A stretch of DNA of 61,821 bases, taken from Gammaproteobacteria bacterium. Its GTDB lineage: Bacteria; Pseudomonadota; Gammaproteobacteria; Chromatiales; Chromatiaceae. Positions 29,931-39,553 of the stretch are shown in pieces. Where the stretch lies: positions 1 through 61,821 of the forward strand of contig SACH01000009.1 in assembly GCA_009928645.1 (NCBI GenBank), written 5' to 3'. The first letter of the stretch is position 1. Each line of letters opens with the position of its first letter. Under the pieces are notes generated by a model. That model did no database searches, had not been told where the DNA came from, and saw only the letters and a program-made list of their open reading frames with translations. A program made the position numbers and the translations under genes.

Positions 29931-31303
29931 GAATGGGCTCCGGCCCGCTCCTCGCCATCCAGGCCATAGCGGCCGAATTTGACATACAGGCTCTGGCGAC
30001 TGATGCCCAGGAGTTCGGCGGCGACCGTCCGGTTCCCCCCGGCGAGATCCAAGGCAGCCTCGATGTAGTGGCGTTCGATGACCTCCGTCGCCTCGTCGAC
30101 CAGGCGCCGCAGGCTGGTCCTGCCCACCTGCTTGGTCAGGATGTCGAGCCGTTGGCCCGAGCTGGTGGCCCGGCTCTCCGTTGACAGACGCCGATCGATG
30201 TTGCGGGTACAGACGCCAATATGACTGGGGTTGGTCGGCGCGTTGCCGACGGCGGAGATCTCCACCTCGATCTCGGAGCCCAGCTCGCCATAGAGCTTGG
30301 TCGAGAACAGCCGCACGGCGCCGAGACGCCGGACATTGGCCAGGAGCACGGTGAGGTCGGCGCCCGGGCGTCCGAGCCAGCGCCCCAGGGGTTTGCCGAG
30401 GATCGCGGTCTCGGAGCCCATCTGCACCAGATCGAGAAAAGCGCGATTGGCCCGGAGGATGGCACCCTGATGGTCGATGACGGCGAAGGCATCGGGGCTG
30501 CGCTCGACCAGATGCTCGAGCGGTGATTCGCACCGGGTCGGGTGGGCAGGCACCGGCCCCTCCGCCGGGGCGAACTGGACCAGGAAGACCGGGTGGGCCT
30601 GAGCCGCCATGAGGGAGGCCCGGGCGAACCAGGGGTGTTGCGCCGCGCCGATCCGCACCAGGGTACCGGGGGCGCCGCCCCGTTCCCGTACCTCATGCAG
30701 CATGCCGAGGAAGGTGTCCAGGTCCTCCGGGCGGAGGCTGTCCAGCAGACGGCGGCCAGGGTTGGCCTTGGGCGGGCCGCTACTGAGGCCAAAGGTTTGC
30801 ACCGCGATGGGGTTGGCCTCCAGGACGCCGAAATCCCGGGCATCCAGCAGCAGCACGGCCTCGCTGGAGGCGTTGACCAGGTGACGATAGCGGGTCTCGA
30901 TCTCGCGCAGCTTCAGATAATCCTGGGACATCGCCTGCTGCGTCTCGATCAGCCGGCACTGGATCTCGGCGTTTGCCTGAAGGCTCTTGCCCACCGCGAC
31001 GAAATCCTGCTGGCCCTCCAGGTGGAGGGTCGTGTACTCAACGGCGACCTCGCGGCCGCTGGGCAGCCGCTGGACCAGTTGGCGAAAGGGGGAAAACCCC
31101 CGGGCCTGGACCTCGCCGAGGATGCGCCGCAGGAGGAGCCCATCCCGTTCCGGCACGGTTGCCACCCAGGGCAGGCCGATCCAGTACGAGGCCACTTCTG
31201 CCGCGAAGACCCCCCCCAGGGTGGCATCCCGGATGACCCCGTCCCGGTCCAGGGTGAGGATGATGTCAGGGGCGGCAAGCGGGGGTTCGATCATGAGCGC
31301 CAT
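29927..31303 (-). CDS. ppsR: PpsR/CrtJ photosynthesis-gene repressor
   Basis: 458 residues, the normal family length. An N-terminal PAS-like domain (DIILTLDRDGVIRDATLGG), a glutamine-containing helix (IETQQAMSQDYLKLREIETRYRHL), PAS1 (EAVLLLDARDFGVLEANPIAVQTFG), PAS2 (DAFAVIDHQGAILRANRAFLDLV) and a Fis-type helix-turn-helix (AALDLAGGNRTVAAELLGISRQSLYVKFGRYGL). PpsR represses bacteriochlorophyll, carotenoid and antenna genes at TGT-N12-ACA sites under oxygen or light. The HTH lacks the cysteine that in CrtJ/PpsR takes part in redox control; other Cys lie near PAS2. Coupled to bphP by ATGA; the hybrid kinase gene lies 105 bases upstream on the same strand. No photosynthesis structural genes are in the window. 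Confidence 0.92.
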   Translation of the reverse strand: MALMIEPPLAAPDIILTLDRDGVIRDATLGGVFAAEVASYWIGLPWVATVPERDGLLLRRILGEVQARGFSPFRQLVQRLPSGREVAVEYTTLHLEGQQDFVAVGKSLQANAEIQCRLIETQQAMSQDYLKLREIETRYRHLVNASSEAVLLLDARDFGVLEANPIAVQTFGLSSGPPKANPGRRLLDSLRPEDLDTFLGMLHEVRERGGAPGTLVRIGAAQHPWFARASLMAAQAHPVFLVQFAPAEGPVPAHPTRCESPLEHLVERSPDAFAVIDHQGAILRANRAFLDLVQMGSETAILGKPLGRWLGRPGADLTVLLANVRRLGAVRLFSTKLYGELGSEIEVEISAVGNAPTNPSHIGVCTRNIDRRLSTESRATSSGQRLDILTKQVGRTSLRRLVDEATEVIERHYIEAALDLAGGNRTVAAELLGISRQSLYVKFGRYGLDGEERAGAHS

Positions 31304-31408
31304 ATCCTGGTGACATGCCGGTTCTCTAAGTGATGACCTATGTTACCTAAATCCCTTTGGTGGGAATGTACTTTATCCCTGGCCCCTCGGGGCCTTGGGC
31401 GTGCCGGT

Positions 31409-34315
31409 TCAATCCGGGCGGGCCGCAGGTCCGCCGGGGGGCGATAGGGGGTTCATCTCCTCCAGTGCCTCCAGAGCCTCACGGAAGCGCAGACGGCGGA
31501 TCTTGGCGGCGACCGGGGCGTAGGCGGAGGCCAGGGACGTCTTCGCCAGCAACGCCTCCAGGGCGTCACTGGTCCGCTTGGCGTCAAAGCGGTTGCTGGC
31601 CAGTTGCGCGGCCAGCTCCGTCAGCAGCCGTTCCAGGCGGGGATCGGCCGTGAATTCCGCCGCGGCGGTTGTGGCCCCTGATCCGGTAATCGTCCCGATG
31701 TCATTGGCGGTGCTGGCCGGTGGGGCGCCGGGGGGGGAGGTTGGCGCCGGCGGCCAGGGGGTGAGGGCACTCAGCAATTCCGTCAGGGCCTGTTCAAAGG
31801 TGTGGCGCAGGGCGGCAAGGTCCTGGCCCACGCCCGGCTCAGTGCCCTTGAGGGCCGTTTCCAACCGCTGGCTGACGTCCACCAGGTGCATGGCGCAGAT
31901 GCTGCCGGCGGAACCCTTGAGTTGGTGAAGGGCCCTGGCGGCGGCGGGGTGGTCGCCCTGGTCAAGGCAGGCGGCGATGGCATCGGCTTGCCCCCTGGCC
32001 CCGCTGGCGAACTGGCCGAGGACGGCGAGGAAGAATTCCGGATCGCCCTCGAACTGGCGCCGGGCCCGTTCCCGGTCGATGCCGCGGAGGTCGGGAAAGT
32101 CTTCGCTGGGGTGTCGGGACGGAGCCCGTGGGTCCTCATCCCGGGCCGCGGGTGGCCCGGCAGGGGCGATCCACCGCGCCAGGACTGCCGCCAGCAGGTC
32201 CATGTCTACCGGCTTGGGGACAAAGTCGCTGACCCCGGCATCGAACATCAGGCGCTGCTCCTCCCGGAGTACCCCCGCGCTGAAGGCGATGACCGGCAGC
32301 TCAGTCAGCCCGAGTTGTTCCCGGATGCGGCGGGTCGCCTCGAAGCCATCCAGTACCGGCATCTGCATGTCCATCAGCACCGCATCGAAGCCCTGCGGGT
32401 CCCGTTCGAGTCGGTGCAAGGCCTGCTGACCATCGCTGACCAGGGCCGGAATGGCGCCTTCCCGCTGCAGGAAACGGTCGATGACATCCAGATTGATCTG
32501 ACTGTCGTCGGCGACCAGGATGCGCGCCCCGGCCAGCCGCGGGCCCGACCGGCTGAGGCCCCCGCCTGCGGGCTCGGTGGCGATGGCTGGGAAACCCCGG
32601 CCCAGGTCGAGTTCGAACCAGAAGGTGCTGCCGACCCCCGGCTGGCTCTCGACGCCGATGTGTCCCCCCATCAGTTCCACCAGCCGCTTGCAGATGGAGA
32701 GGCCCAGGCCGGTGCCGCCAAACCGGCGGGTGGTGCTGCCGTCGGCCTGGGTGAAGGGCGCGAACAACTTGGCCTGGGTCTCCGCATCCAGGCCAATACC
32801 GGTGTCACGGACCTCGAAGCGCAACCGCACCTGATTCGCCCGCTCGGCCAGGATGCCGACGTGCAGCCGGACCTCGCCGTGGCTGGTGAACTTGATGGCG
32901 TTGCCCGCCAGGTTCACCAGGACCTGTTCGATGCGCAGGCTGTCGCCGACCAGGGCCACATCATAGACGGGGGCCTGAATCCGCCAGTCGAGTTTCTTGG
33001 CCAGGGCCAAGGGGGCCATGAGGGTGCCGACCTGCTGGAGGAGGTTGTCGAGGACGAAGGGCTGGAGGTCGATGCGCAGGGCACCGGCCTCGATACGGGA
33101 GAGATCGAGAATGTCGTTGAGGATGCCCAGCAGGCTGCGGCCCGCGGCGCGGATCCGCTCCAGCATGTCGCGCTGGCGGTTGCTCCAGGCCTCGCCCTCC
33201 AGCAATTGGGCCATGCCGAGGACGGCATTGAGGGGGGTGCGGATCTCATGGCTCATGTTGGCGAGGAAGGCGGTCTTGGCGCGGTCGGCGGCCTCGGCCC
33301 GTTCCCGCGCCTGGCGCTGCTCGGTGACGTCGATCTGGATGCCGACCAGGCGCCGCGGCGTGCCGTCGTCGTCACGCAGGGCCTTGGCCAGGGCCAGGAC
33401 CCAGACATAGTGACCTTCCTTGTGCCGCAGACGATGGATGTTCTCGTAGACCTCCGTGGCGCCGCTGAGGTGGGCCGCCACCCGTTCCCGGGAACGGTCC
33501 AGGTCGTCGGGGTGGACGCGGGACTCCCATTCCCGGGCCTCCGCGCTCAGTTCGTCGGGGCCATAGCCGAGGATGGCCTTCCAGCGCTCGGAGGTGAAGA
33601 GGTGGTTGGTGGCGATCTCCCAGTCCCAGAGGCCGGCGTGACTGCCGTCCAGGGCCAGTTGCAGGCGCTGTTGCTCTAGGCGTAACTGGGCCATCTGGCC
33701 CTCGATGATGCCCTGGTCGGCGCGATTCTGGAGGAGGGCCCCGATCTGCTGGGCGAAGACGGTGAAGGACTGGAGATGCTCGCTGGCGAGCCCCTGATAA
33801 AAGTCGCCACTGGCGTCGCTGACGCCGGCGATGAGCAGGGCGAAGCGGGTCCCACCGGGCCCGATACAGGGGCTGATGGCCAGTTGCTTGAGGCCCCCGA
33901 GGGTATAGGCCCCCAATTCCTCCGCGGTGAGCAGGCTGGTGCCGGCGCGCCGAAAGCGCTCGGAGGCCACCAGGGCACGCAACTGGCCGCAGTCCAGGCC
34001 GCTGGGCTCGATGCCGATGGTGGCGCAGGGCGCTTCCTCGGGCCGGCCCATGGGGCTGGTCGGCCAGAGCAGGGCGAACTCGACCTCGAAGAGTTCCAGG
34101 GCCGTCTCGGTGGTAGCCTCGGCGAAGCGTGCGGGGTCACGGATGGTGAGTGCCCGGGTGTTGTAGGCCTGGATGCCGGCGAAGCGCTCCAGTTCCCGGT
34201 CGAGCCGGTCGCGGGTGTCGATCAGTTGCTGCTGGACCCCCGAGAGCCGGGCCAGATGCGCCTGCAATTTGGCGATCTCGGCCTTCAGGGTCTCAGGGTC
34301 GTTGGCGGGGCTCAT
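31409..34315 (-). CDS. Soluble hybrid kinase: GAF-like, PAS, HisKA, HATPase, REC, Hpt
   Basis: 968 residues without membrane segments. An N-terminal coiled coil ([17 protein letters not shown]), a GAF-like domain (about 45-200, including [19 protein letters not shown]), a PAS-3 domain (about 220-340: [27 protein letters not shown]), HisKA with His356, HATPase ([25 protein letters not shown]), receiver with Asp649 (LMDMQMP) and Hpt with His797 (LHQLKGSAG), then a low-complexity linker and a helical tail. All relay residues are present. Being soluble and directly upstream of ppsR-bphP, it may sense an internal cue for the same regulon; that link is inferred from position only. No partner regulator is adjacent. 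Confidence 0.88.
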   Translation of the reverse strand: MSPANDPETLKAEIAKLQAHLARLSGVQQQLIDTRDRLDRELERFAGIQAYNTRALTIRDPARFAEATTETALELFEVEFALLWPTSPMGRPEEAPCATIGIEPSGLDCGQLRALVASERFRRAGTSLLTAEELGAYTLGGLKQLAISPCIGPGGTRFALLIAGVSDASGDFYQGLASEHLQSFTVFAQQIGALLQNRADQGIIEGQMAQLRLEQQRLQLALDGSHAGLWDWEIATNHLFTSERWKAILGYGPDELSAEAREWESRVHPDDLDRSRERVAAHLSGATEVYENIHRLRHKEGHYVWVLALAKALRDDDGTPRRLVGIQIDVTEQRQARERAEAADRAKTAFLANMSHEIRTPLNAVLGMAQLLEGEAWSNRQRDMLERIRAAGRSLLGILNDILDLSRIEAGALRIDLQPFVLDNLLQQVGTLMAPLALAKKLDWRIQAPVYDVALVGDSLRIEQVLVNLAGNAIKFTSHGEVRLHVGILAERANQVRLRFEVRDTGIGLDAETQAKLFAPFTQADGSTTRRFGGTGLGLSICKRLVELMGGHIGVESQPGVGSTFWFELDLGRGFPAIATEPAGGGLSRSGPRLAGARILVADDSQINLDVIDRFLQREGAIPALVSDGQQALHRLERDPQGFDAVLMDMQMPVLDGFEATRRIREQLGLTELPVIAFSAGVLREEQRLMFDAGVSDFVPKPVDMDLLAAVLARWIAPAGPPAARDEDPRAPSRHPSEDFPDLRGIDRERARRQFEGDPEFFLAVLGQFASGARGQADAIAACLDQGDHPAAARALHQLKGSAGSICAMHLVDVSQRLETALKGTEPGVGQDLAALRHTFEQALTELLSALTPWPPAPTSPPGAPPASTANDIGTITGSGATTAAAEFTADPRLERLLTELAAQLASNRFDAKRTSDALEALLAKTSLASAYAPVAAKIRRLRFREALEALEEMNPLSPPGGPAARPD

Positions 34316-34492
34316 GGTGATTGGAAGGGGTCCGGGATGGCCTGGCGGCGGCGAGGGCGGGACCTAAGGATTGCTCGCGAAAGTCCAGGGTATGAGCAAG
34401 ATTGTAGCGGGATTTATACTGTTAGGTGCCAAACTGTGGGGCACACGGTACCCCCATGACCGTTCGCTGTCCCCAGAACTGAGGTCCGCCCG

Positions 34493-35899
34493 GTGACTGC
34501 AATGATTTCGTCCTTTACCATCGGCCGCTTGCCGCGCATCGAGTTTGGCGCCGGTTGCCTTGCCACCCTGCCCACGCTTGCCGGTCGCTATGGCCGGCGA
34601 TTGCTGCTCCTCACCGGCGGGCACTCCTTCACTGCCTCCCCCCACTGGGCCCGTCTGGAAACCGCGCTCGGGGCGGCCGGTTTCACCTACGCCGTCCTGC
34701 GCATCACCGGGGAACCCGCCCCGGAGGAGATCGATGCCATGGTCCGGGAACAAGGTGAAGGACGCTGGGACCTGGTCGTGGGCATCGGCGGCGGCAGTGT
34801 GCTGGATGGGGCCAAGGCCGTCGCCGGCCTGCTCAAGCCCGGTAACTCGGTCATGGACCACCTGGAAGGGGTGGGGCCCGAGCTGCCCTACCGTGGACCG
34901 GCCACGCCCTTCATCGCCGTCCCCACCACCGCCGGCACGGGCTCGGAGGCGACCAAAAACGCCGTCCTCACCCGCCAGGGCGCGGAGGGATTCAAGAAGT
35001 CCTTTCGCGACGAGGCCCTGATGGCCGAGGTCGCCCTGGTCGATCCCGACCTGCTGGCCACCTGTCCGCCGGCCCTGATCGCCGCCAACGGCATGGATGC
35101 CCTGACCCAGTTGCTGGAGTCCTATCTCTCGATTCGCGCCAATCCCGTCACCGATGCGCTGGCCCTGGCGGGCCTGGCCGCGGTCCGGGACGGGCTGCTG
35201 GCCTGGTACCAGGGCGGCGCCGAGGCCGCCGCCGGTCGGGAACGCATGGCCCTGGCCGCCCTGCTGTCCGGGGTCTGCCTGGCCCAGACCGGCCTGGGCT
35301 CGGTCCATGGCCTGGCCCAGCCCCTCGGCTCCCTGTTCCCCATTCCCCATGGGGTGGTCTGCGGCACCCTGGTCGCCGCCGCCACCCGGGTCAATATCGC
35401 GGCCCTGCGGGAACGGGAGCCAGCCAGTCCGGCGCTGGACAAATACGCCACCGTTGGGCGCCTGCTGGCGGGCCAACCGTTGGCTATGGCCGAGAGTGGG
35501 GCCGTGGTGGCTGGCGCCGTAGCTGCCGGCGCTGCTGATGGCGTGGTGGCCGGCGTCACGGCTGGCATTGCCGCCGACGTTGTAGCCGACGTGGCTACCC
35601 GTGGGGCTGTCAAGGTGGCTACTTATGGGGCAGGCAATGCGGCTGCCAAAGCGGACGCCGTGGAGGCCTTGTTGGCGACCCTGGAGGCCTGGACCGAGTT
35701 GATGCGGCTGCCCACCCTTGATCGCCTGGGCGTCACCGCGGCGGATTTCCCCCGCATCATCGCCGCGTCCCGCAATTCCAGCATGAAGACCAACCCGCTG
35801 GTGCTCACCGACGCCGAGATCGAAGGTATCCTGGCCCTGCGCCTGGCCGAGGGGCGGACGGTCCCCAGCGGGGGCGAACGGACCCCGGGGCCGGCATGA
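34493..35899 (+). CDS. Iron-containing alcohol dehydrogenase family protein with internal repeat insert
   Basis: 468 residues; family members are about 385. The dinucleotide site [12 protein letters not shown] (about 99-110), [14 protein letters not shown] and [10 protein letters not shown] identify a group III (iron-type) dehydrogenase. By eye, metal-ligand positions are altered: GMDALTQ (Asp202, Gln206) where many members have His, and GLAQPLG where others have AHQLG; I recall a subfamily with this pattern, so this may be normal for it. Substrate is unknown. Residues about 333-386 ([19 protein letters not shown] and onward) are a low-complexity insert encoded by degenerate GGC/GTN repeats at 35490-35650. 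GTG 34493 or ATG 34502 may be the start. rlpA follows. Confidence 0.82.
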   Translation: MTAMISSFTIGRLPRIEFGAGCLATLPTLAGRYGRRLLLLTGGHSFTASPHWARLETALGAAGFTYAVLRITGEPAPEEIDAMVREQGEGRWDLVVGIGGGSVLDGAKAVAGLLKPGNSVMDHLEGVGPELPYRGPATPFIAVPTTAGTGSEATKNAVLTRQGAEGFKKSFRDEALMAEVALVDPDLLATCPPALIAANGMDALTQLLESYLSIRANPVTDALALAGLAAVRDGLLAWYQGGAEAAAGRERMALAALLSGVCLAQTGLGSVHGLAQPLGSLFPIPHGVVCGTLVAAATRVNIAALREREPASPALDKYATVGRLLAGQPLAMAESGAVVAGAVAAGAADGVVAGVTAGIAADVVADVATRGAVKVATYGAGNAAAKADAVEALLATLEAWTELMRLPTLDRLGVTAADFPRIIAASRNSSMKTNPLVLTDAEIEGILALRLAEGRTVPSGGERTPGPA

Positions 35900-35971
35900 G
35901 GGGGCTGGTGCAACGGGATGCCGGGGCCGGCAAGAGGGGGCTGGTGCGTCCGGATGCCGGGAGAGATCGCC
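35896..35971. repeat. 36-nt imperfect tandem repeat before rlpA
   Basis: Two copies of a unit starting GAGGGGGCTGGTGC and containing GGATGCCGGG lie between the dehydrogenase stop and the rlpA start. They are open in the rlpA frame and would add [12 protein letters not shown] / [12 protein letters not shown] if ATG 35896 were used. Confidence 0.7.
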
Positions 35972-35973
35972 CG

Positions 35974-36342
35974 ATGAGGCGGAGGGGACCCTGGTTGGTC
36001 ATGGCCCTCCTGGCAGCGCTGTTGACCGGCGGCTGCGGCTCGGCGAGCAAGAAGGAGGTCGGCATGGCCTCCTGGTACGGACTCCGGCACCATGGCAAGC
36101 AGACCGCCAGCGGTCAGCCTTTCAATCAGTACGCCCTCACCGCCGCCCACCCCAAGCTGCCCTTCGGCACCCGGGTCCGGGTCACCAACCTGAACAATGG
36201 TAAGGAGGTCATCGTGCGCATCAACGATCGCGGGCCCTACAAGGGCGGGCGGATCATCGACCTGTCCCGCGCCGCGGCGCGGCAACTGGAGATGGAAGTC
36301 GAGGGGGTCGGTCGGGTGCGGATCGAGGTCCTGTCGGACTGA
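35974..36342 (+). CDS. rlpA: RlpA-like septal/murein lipoprotein
   Basis: 122 residues from ATG 35974. Basic MRRRG, hydrophobic core and lipobox TGGC (Cys about 21) give a lipoprotein; the rest is a double-psi beta-barrel: [49 protein letters not shown] (catalytic Asp region), [12 protein letters not shown]. RlpA cleaves peptidoglycan strands lacking stem peptides at the septum. There is no C-terminal SPOR domain, so this is a short form. GGAGAG lies 8 bases before the ATG and supports this start over 35896, which would overlap the dehydrogenase gene by ATGA but put repeat-encoded residues before the signal. Confidence 0.88.
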   Translation: MRRRGPWLVMALLAALLTGGCGSASKKEVGMASWYGLRHHGKQTASGQPFNQYALTAAHPKLPFGTRVRVTNLNNGKEVIVRINDRGPYKGGRIIDLSRAAARQLEMEVEGVGRVRIEVLSD

Positions 36343-36346
36343 TCCC

Positions 36347-37195
36347 ATGCCCACGGCTAGCACCTTAAATTCAGATTATGATCTCGTGTCAACGGCTAGC
36401 AGCTTAATTACAGGATCTGAACCCACGCCAACGGATAGTCCCCTATTCCAGGATCTCTTCCACCAGGTCTTTGGCGCGTTGCCGCGGCAGGGCCCGGGTA
36501 ATCGGGCCTGCGCGGCGCGGGCGCTGGCCCTCTGCGCGGGCCTGCCGGCCCATCCCGAGGTGCTGGACCTGGGCTGTGGTCTGGGCGCTCAGACGCTCCA
36601 CCTGGCGGCACTGACCACGGGGCGCATCCTGGCCATCGACCGTCATGCCCCTTTCGTCGACCAACTCACCGCCACCCTCGCTGAGCGGGGCCTCTCCGAG
36701 CGGGTCAGGGCGCGGGTCGGGGACCTGGCCGACCTGGGGCTGCCACCCGACTGCTTCGACCTCGTCTGGTCCGAAGGGGCCCTGTATAACCTGGGCATTC
36801 CCTGGGCCCTGGCGGTCTGCCGCCCCCTGCTGCGGGAGGGCGGCTATCTGGCCTTCACCGATGCCGTCTGGCGCGTAGCCGACCCGCCGGCGGCAGCGCG
36901 GGAGGTCTTCGCCGCCGAGTATCCGACCATGGGTCGGGTCGAGGAGGTCATCGCCCTGATTGGGGCGGCTGGGTTTGAGCTGATGGGGCATTTCACCCTG
37001 TCGGATGAGGCCTGGTGGGAGGACTTCTACACCCCAATGGAACATCAGGTGCAGGCCCTGCGGGAGCGGTATCGCGATTATCCCGCCGCCCTCGCCATGC
37101 TGGTGGAGATCGGCCAGGAGCCCGATTTCCACCGCCGTTATGGCGATTGCTATGCCTATGAGTTCTTCGTCGCCCGCCGGTCCACCAACCCATGA
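36347..37195 (+). CDS. Class I SAM-dependent methyltransferase
   Basis: 282 residues. The SAM-binding motif I EVLDLGCGLGAQTLHLA is at about 71-87, motif II-like ILAIDRHAPFVDQL follows, and FDLVWSEGALYNLG, LREGGYLAFTDAVW complete the Rossmann core. The acceptor is unknown; the closest general type is the UbiE/small-molecule methyltransferase group. The first 30 residues (MPTASTLNSDYDLVSTASSL) are encoded by an imperfect repeat (ACGGCTAGCA twice, 36353-36400) and look like expansion rather than fold. ATG 36347 starts 5 bases after the rlpA stop. Confidence 0.82.
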   Translation: MPTASTLNSDYDLVSTASSLITGSEPTPTDSPLFQDLFHQVFGALPRQGPGNRACAARALALCAGLPAHPEVLDLGCGLGAQTLHLAALTTGRILAIDRHAPFVDQLTATLAERGLSERVRARVGDLADLGLPPDCFDLVWSEGALYNLGIPWALAVCRPLLREGGYLAFTDAVWRVADPPAAAREVFAAEYPTMGRVEEVIALIGAAGFELMGHFTLSDEAWWEDFYTPMEHQVQALRERYRDYPAALAMLVEIGQEPDFHRRYGDCYAYEFFVARRSTNP

Positions 37196-37216
37196 CCGCC
37201 GGCCGGGCAGGCGGTC
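37194..37216 (+). terminator. Hairpin at the methyltransferase stop codon
   Basis: Stem GACCGCC (37194-37200) / GGCGGTC (37210-37216) with a 9-base loop; the first arm includes part of the stop codon. No T-tract. Confidence 0.35.
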
Positions 37217-37349
37217 GGATGAGCCCGTGGCATCTGCCCCCCTTCATCGTCCCTATCATCCCGGCGCTCTCCATCGCGCTCAGAAGCCGTCGTGAGGGTG
37301 CTGGCCGCGGTTCTCGGCAACGCCGGGCAGCCGATGGCGGCGGCGAGGC

Positions 37350-37952
37350 TCAGAGTAACTGTTCGATCGCTTTGACCACCTTGTCGCTGTCCGGCGCGGT
37401 GATGCTGGCGAAGTAGTCGACATAGTTGCCGTTGCGGTCGATCAGGTACTTGTAGAAATTCCACTTGGGATAGGGGGCGCCGGCGGCGGCGAGGCGCTCG
37501 AAGAGGGGTGTGGCGCTGCCCTTCTTGACGCTGACCTTCTCGAACATGGGGAACTCGACTGAGTAAGTCAGGCGGCAGAACTTCTGGATCTCCTCCTCGT
37601 TGCCCGGCTCCTGGTTCATGAAGTCGTTGGAGGGAAAGCCGAGGACCACCAGGCCTCGGTCCTGGTACTTGCGGTACAAGGCCTCCAGACCTTCGTACTG
37701 ACCGGTGAAGCCGCACTTACTGGCGGTGTTGACCACCATGATTACCTTGCCCCGGTAGGCCTCGCAGAGGTTGATCGGCTCATCCCCGGCGAGTCGACGG
37801 AGGCTGAGGTCAAGGAGGGGCGGGCAGGGACCGGCGGGGGCCTGGGTCGTCGATGAGGTGGCCGTGGGGGGCTGGGCAGCGGTGGCGGGGGTATCCGCGG
37901 CGACACCACCGCTGATGGCGGCCAGGCCGAGGGCGAAAAGGGTGTGTATCAT
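37350..37952 (-). CDS. Exported glutathione-peroxidase-family protein
   Basis: 200 residues. A signal peptide (MIHTLFALGLAAISGGVAA) and Thr/Ala/Pro linker precede the thioredoxin-fold peroxidase: VVNTASKCGFTGQYEGLEAL with the peroxidatic Cys, FPSNDFMNQEPG, and PKWNFYKYLIDRNG. The second motif reads SND where classic members have CNQ, as in a proteobacterial subgroup, so the resolving Cys of that position is missing. It should reduce peroxides in the periplasm, with unknown electron donor. ATG 37952 is chosen to begin the signal peptide; the open frame reaches 37997. Confidence 0.88.
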   Translation of the reverse strand: MIHTLFALGLAAISGGVAADTPATAAQPPTATSSTTQAPAGPCPPLLDLSLRRLAGDEPINLCEAYRGKVIMVVNTASKCGFTGQYEGLEALYRKYQDRGLVVLGFPSNDFMNQEPGNEEEIQKFCRLTYSVEFPMFEKVSVKKGSATPLFERLAAAGAPYPKWNFYKYLIDRNGNYVDYFASITAPDSDKVVKAIEQLL

Positions 37953-38023
37953 CCGGTTGACTCCTGGGTTGGCAGGGGACGAGGCTAGCAGTGACATTGG
38001 ACCTAGGTGGTGGGGGTCCCGAC

Positions 38024-38160
38024 AATTGCAACTGACCCCTTGGCGGACTTCAATTCGGGTGCACCGCGTTCACGCCCGCCGTTCGACCTGGGGCACCGGC
38101 CGAGTACGAGCGGAAAGCCAATTGCATCTGGCCGACTGGCGGACTTCTATTCCGGCGTAC
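38024..38160. repeat. Imperfect 40-bp direct repeat between two genes
   Basis: CAATTGCA...TGGCGGACTTC at 38024-38063 recurs at 38119-38160 (CAATTGCATCTGG, TGGCGGACTTCTATTC) with several differences by eye and a 55-base spacer. It lies in the 229-base gap between apbE and the peroxidase gene. No coding potential or promoter was recognised. Confidence 0.6.
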
Positions 38161-38181
38161 AGGGTTGGATAAGTCGTGCCT

Positions 38182-39246
38182 TCACGGGTTGGTCTGGGCG
38201 GCGAAGCCGCCGGTCATCGCCTCCTTGAGTTGGTCCCCTTCGCGGTAGATGAAGAGGACTTCCAGGCCCTCCGCCGCGGCCACCCGCAGTCCCTCGGTCT
38301 CGCCCAGGCAGAGGAGGGCGGTGGACCAGGCGTCCGCCAGGGTCGGGTCCGGGTGCAGGAGGGTGGTGGACAGGAGCCCATGGGTGACGGGCATGCCAGT
38401 GCGCGGGTCGAGGATGTGGGAATAGGTCTGGCCATCGGCCTCGAAATAGTTGCGGTAGGTCCCGGAGGTCATGACGGCGATCCCTTGCGTCTGGCGCAGT
38501 TCCAGGATGCGCTGGACCTCCCGGCTCAGGGGGGTGGGCTTCTCCACCGCCACCCGCCAGGGGGTGCCATTGGCCTTGCGGCCCTTGACCTTCATCTCGC
38601 CGCCGATCTCGGCCAGGTAGTTGTGGATGCCGTGGCCTTCCAGGATCCGGGCCATGCCGGCGATGGTGAAACCCTGGGCGATGGAGTCCAGGCTGAGCTT
38701 GACCAAGGGGTCCCGCTTGCGCAACCAGTTGCCGGCGGTGTCGATCTCCAGTTTGTCCATGCCGACATGGGCCAGGGTCGCCTGAATCTCGGCCGGTGCC
38801 GGCACCCGCTGCTCGTCCCGGGCGAAGCCCCAGAGTTCGGACAGAGGCTGCACCGTGGGGTCATAACAGCCGCCGGTCCGATCATGAATTTGTCGTGCGA
38901 GGTTGGTGAGATGGATCAGGTCCACGGACACGGCCTGGGGCTCGCTGGTCTCCGCCTGGTTGAAGCGGCTCAGTTCCGAGTCCGCCCGCCAGGTGGAAAA
39001 ATGGTCGTCGATCTCGTGGAATAGGGCCTCGACTTCCGCCTGAATCTGCGCCGGCTGGACCGGGACCCCGTCCAGGACCATCTTCAGGTGCCAGGTGGTG
39101 CCCTGGGTTTCCCCGCTCAGGACCGTCTCCACGGGTTGCTGGCAGCCGGTCGGCAGGAGCCCGCTTAGGGCCAGGAGGAGAGCGGGGAGGAGGCGGCGGA
39201 TGGTTGGGAGGTTGTTGATGGGTTGCATGGAAGGGACGAGGGGCAT
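38182..39246 (-). CDS. apbE: FAD:protein FMN transferase ApbE
   Basis: 354 residues. A lipobox LPTGC (Cys about 35) makes it a periplasm-facing lipoprotein. The ApbE fold is shown by GETQGTTWHLKMV, FSTWRADSELSRFNQ, LSLDSIAQGFTIAGMARILE, NYLAEIGGEMKVKG, and the metal/FAD region TSGTYRNYFEADGQTYSHILDPRTGMPV. ApbE attaches FMN through a phosphoester to Thr of Nqr and Rnf subunits; neither complex is in this window. ATG 39246 opens the frame and ATG 39228 (MQPINN) is a shorter start with a more normal signal. Monocistronic by appearance. Confidence 0.93.
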   Translation of the reverse strand: MPLVPSMQPINNLPTIRRLLPALLLALSGLLPTGCQQPVETVLSGETQGTTWHLKMVLDGVPVQPAQIQAEVEALFHEIDDHFSTWRADSELSRFNQAETSEPQAVSVDLIHLTNLARQIHDRTGGCYDPTVQPLSELWGFARDEQRVPAPAEIQATLAHVGMDKLEIDTAGNWLRKRDPLVKLSLDSIAQGFTIAGMARILEGHGIHNYLAEIGGEMKVKGRKANGTPWRVAVEKPTPLSREVQRILELRQTQGIAVMTSGTYRNYFEADGQTYSHILDPRTGMPVTHGLLSTTLLHPDPTLADAWSTALLCLGETEGLRVAAAEGLEVLFIYREGDQLKEAMTGGFAAQTNP

Positions 39247-39433
39247 GGCTAGGGGAGTTGGGGGGCTTGACGGCGAGCGAAAGGCGAACAGGGAACGAAG
39301 GGGAGGCCCGCGAGTCGGCCAGGTGACCGGAAATGCCGGGCGCTGTGGGGGAACCCGCAGCGTCCGAAAACGGCCTACATTCTATACCTATCGCCAGTCT
39401 ATCCCTTCCGCGCCATTCGCCAACCCTCTCGGT

Positions 39434-39479
39434 GCGTCTGGAGTAAAAGGTGCGTCAGGTATAATTGCCTGCCAGACGC
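39434..39479 (+). promoter_or_regulatory. Candidate promoter/operator of the polysaccharide operon
   Basis: In the 307-base gap before 39554, a perfect TATAAT (39460-39465) lies 95 bases before the synthase start; the -35 position holds a weak TCTGGA. Inverted arms GCGTCTGG (39434-39441) and CCAGACGC (39472-39479) bracket the -10 and could be an operator or a transcript hairpin. The rest of the gap (39247-39433, 39480-39553) shows no gene. Confidence 0.45.
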
Positions 39480-39553
39480 TACCAGGGAATCCGCCCCCCG
39501 GCTAGCCAATCCCCAGATTACAGAGACCCCAGTGACATGGGGCGGTCGCCACT

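Noticed and set aside
31304-31408. PpsR autoregulatory site TGT-N12-ACA
   Set aside because: TGT occurrences upstream of ppsR lack ACA at the right spacing on both strands.
31802-33679. 625-aa plus-strand ORF
   Set aside because: Shadow of the second hybrid kinase with all its conserved motifs on the opposite strand.
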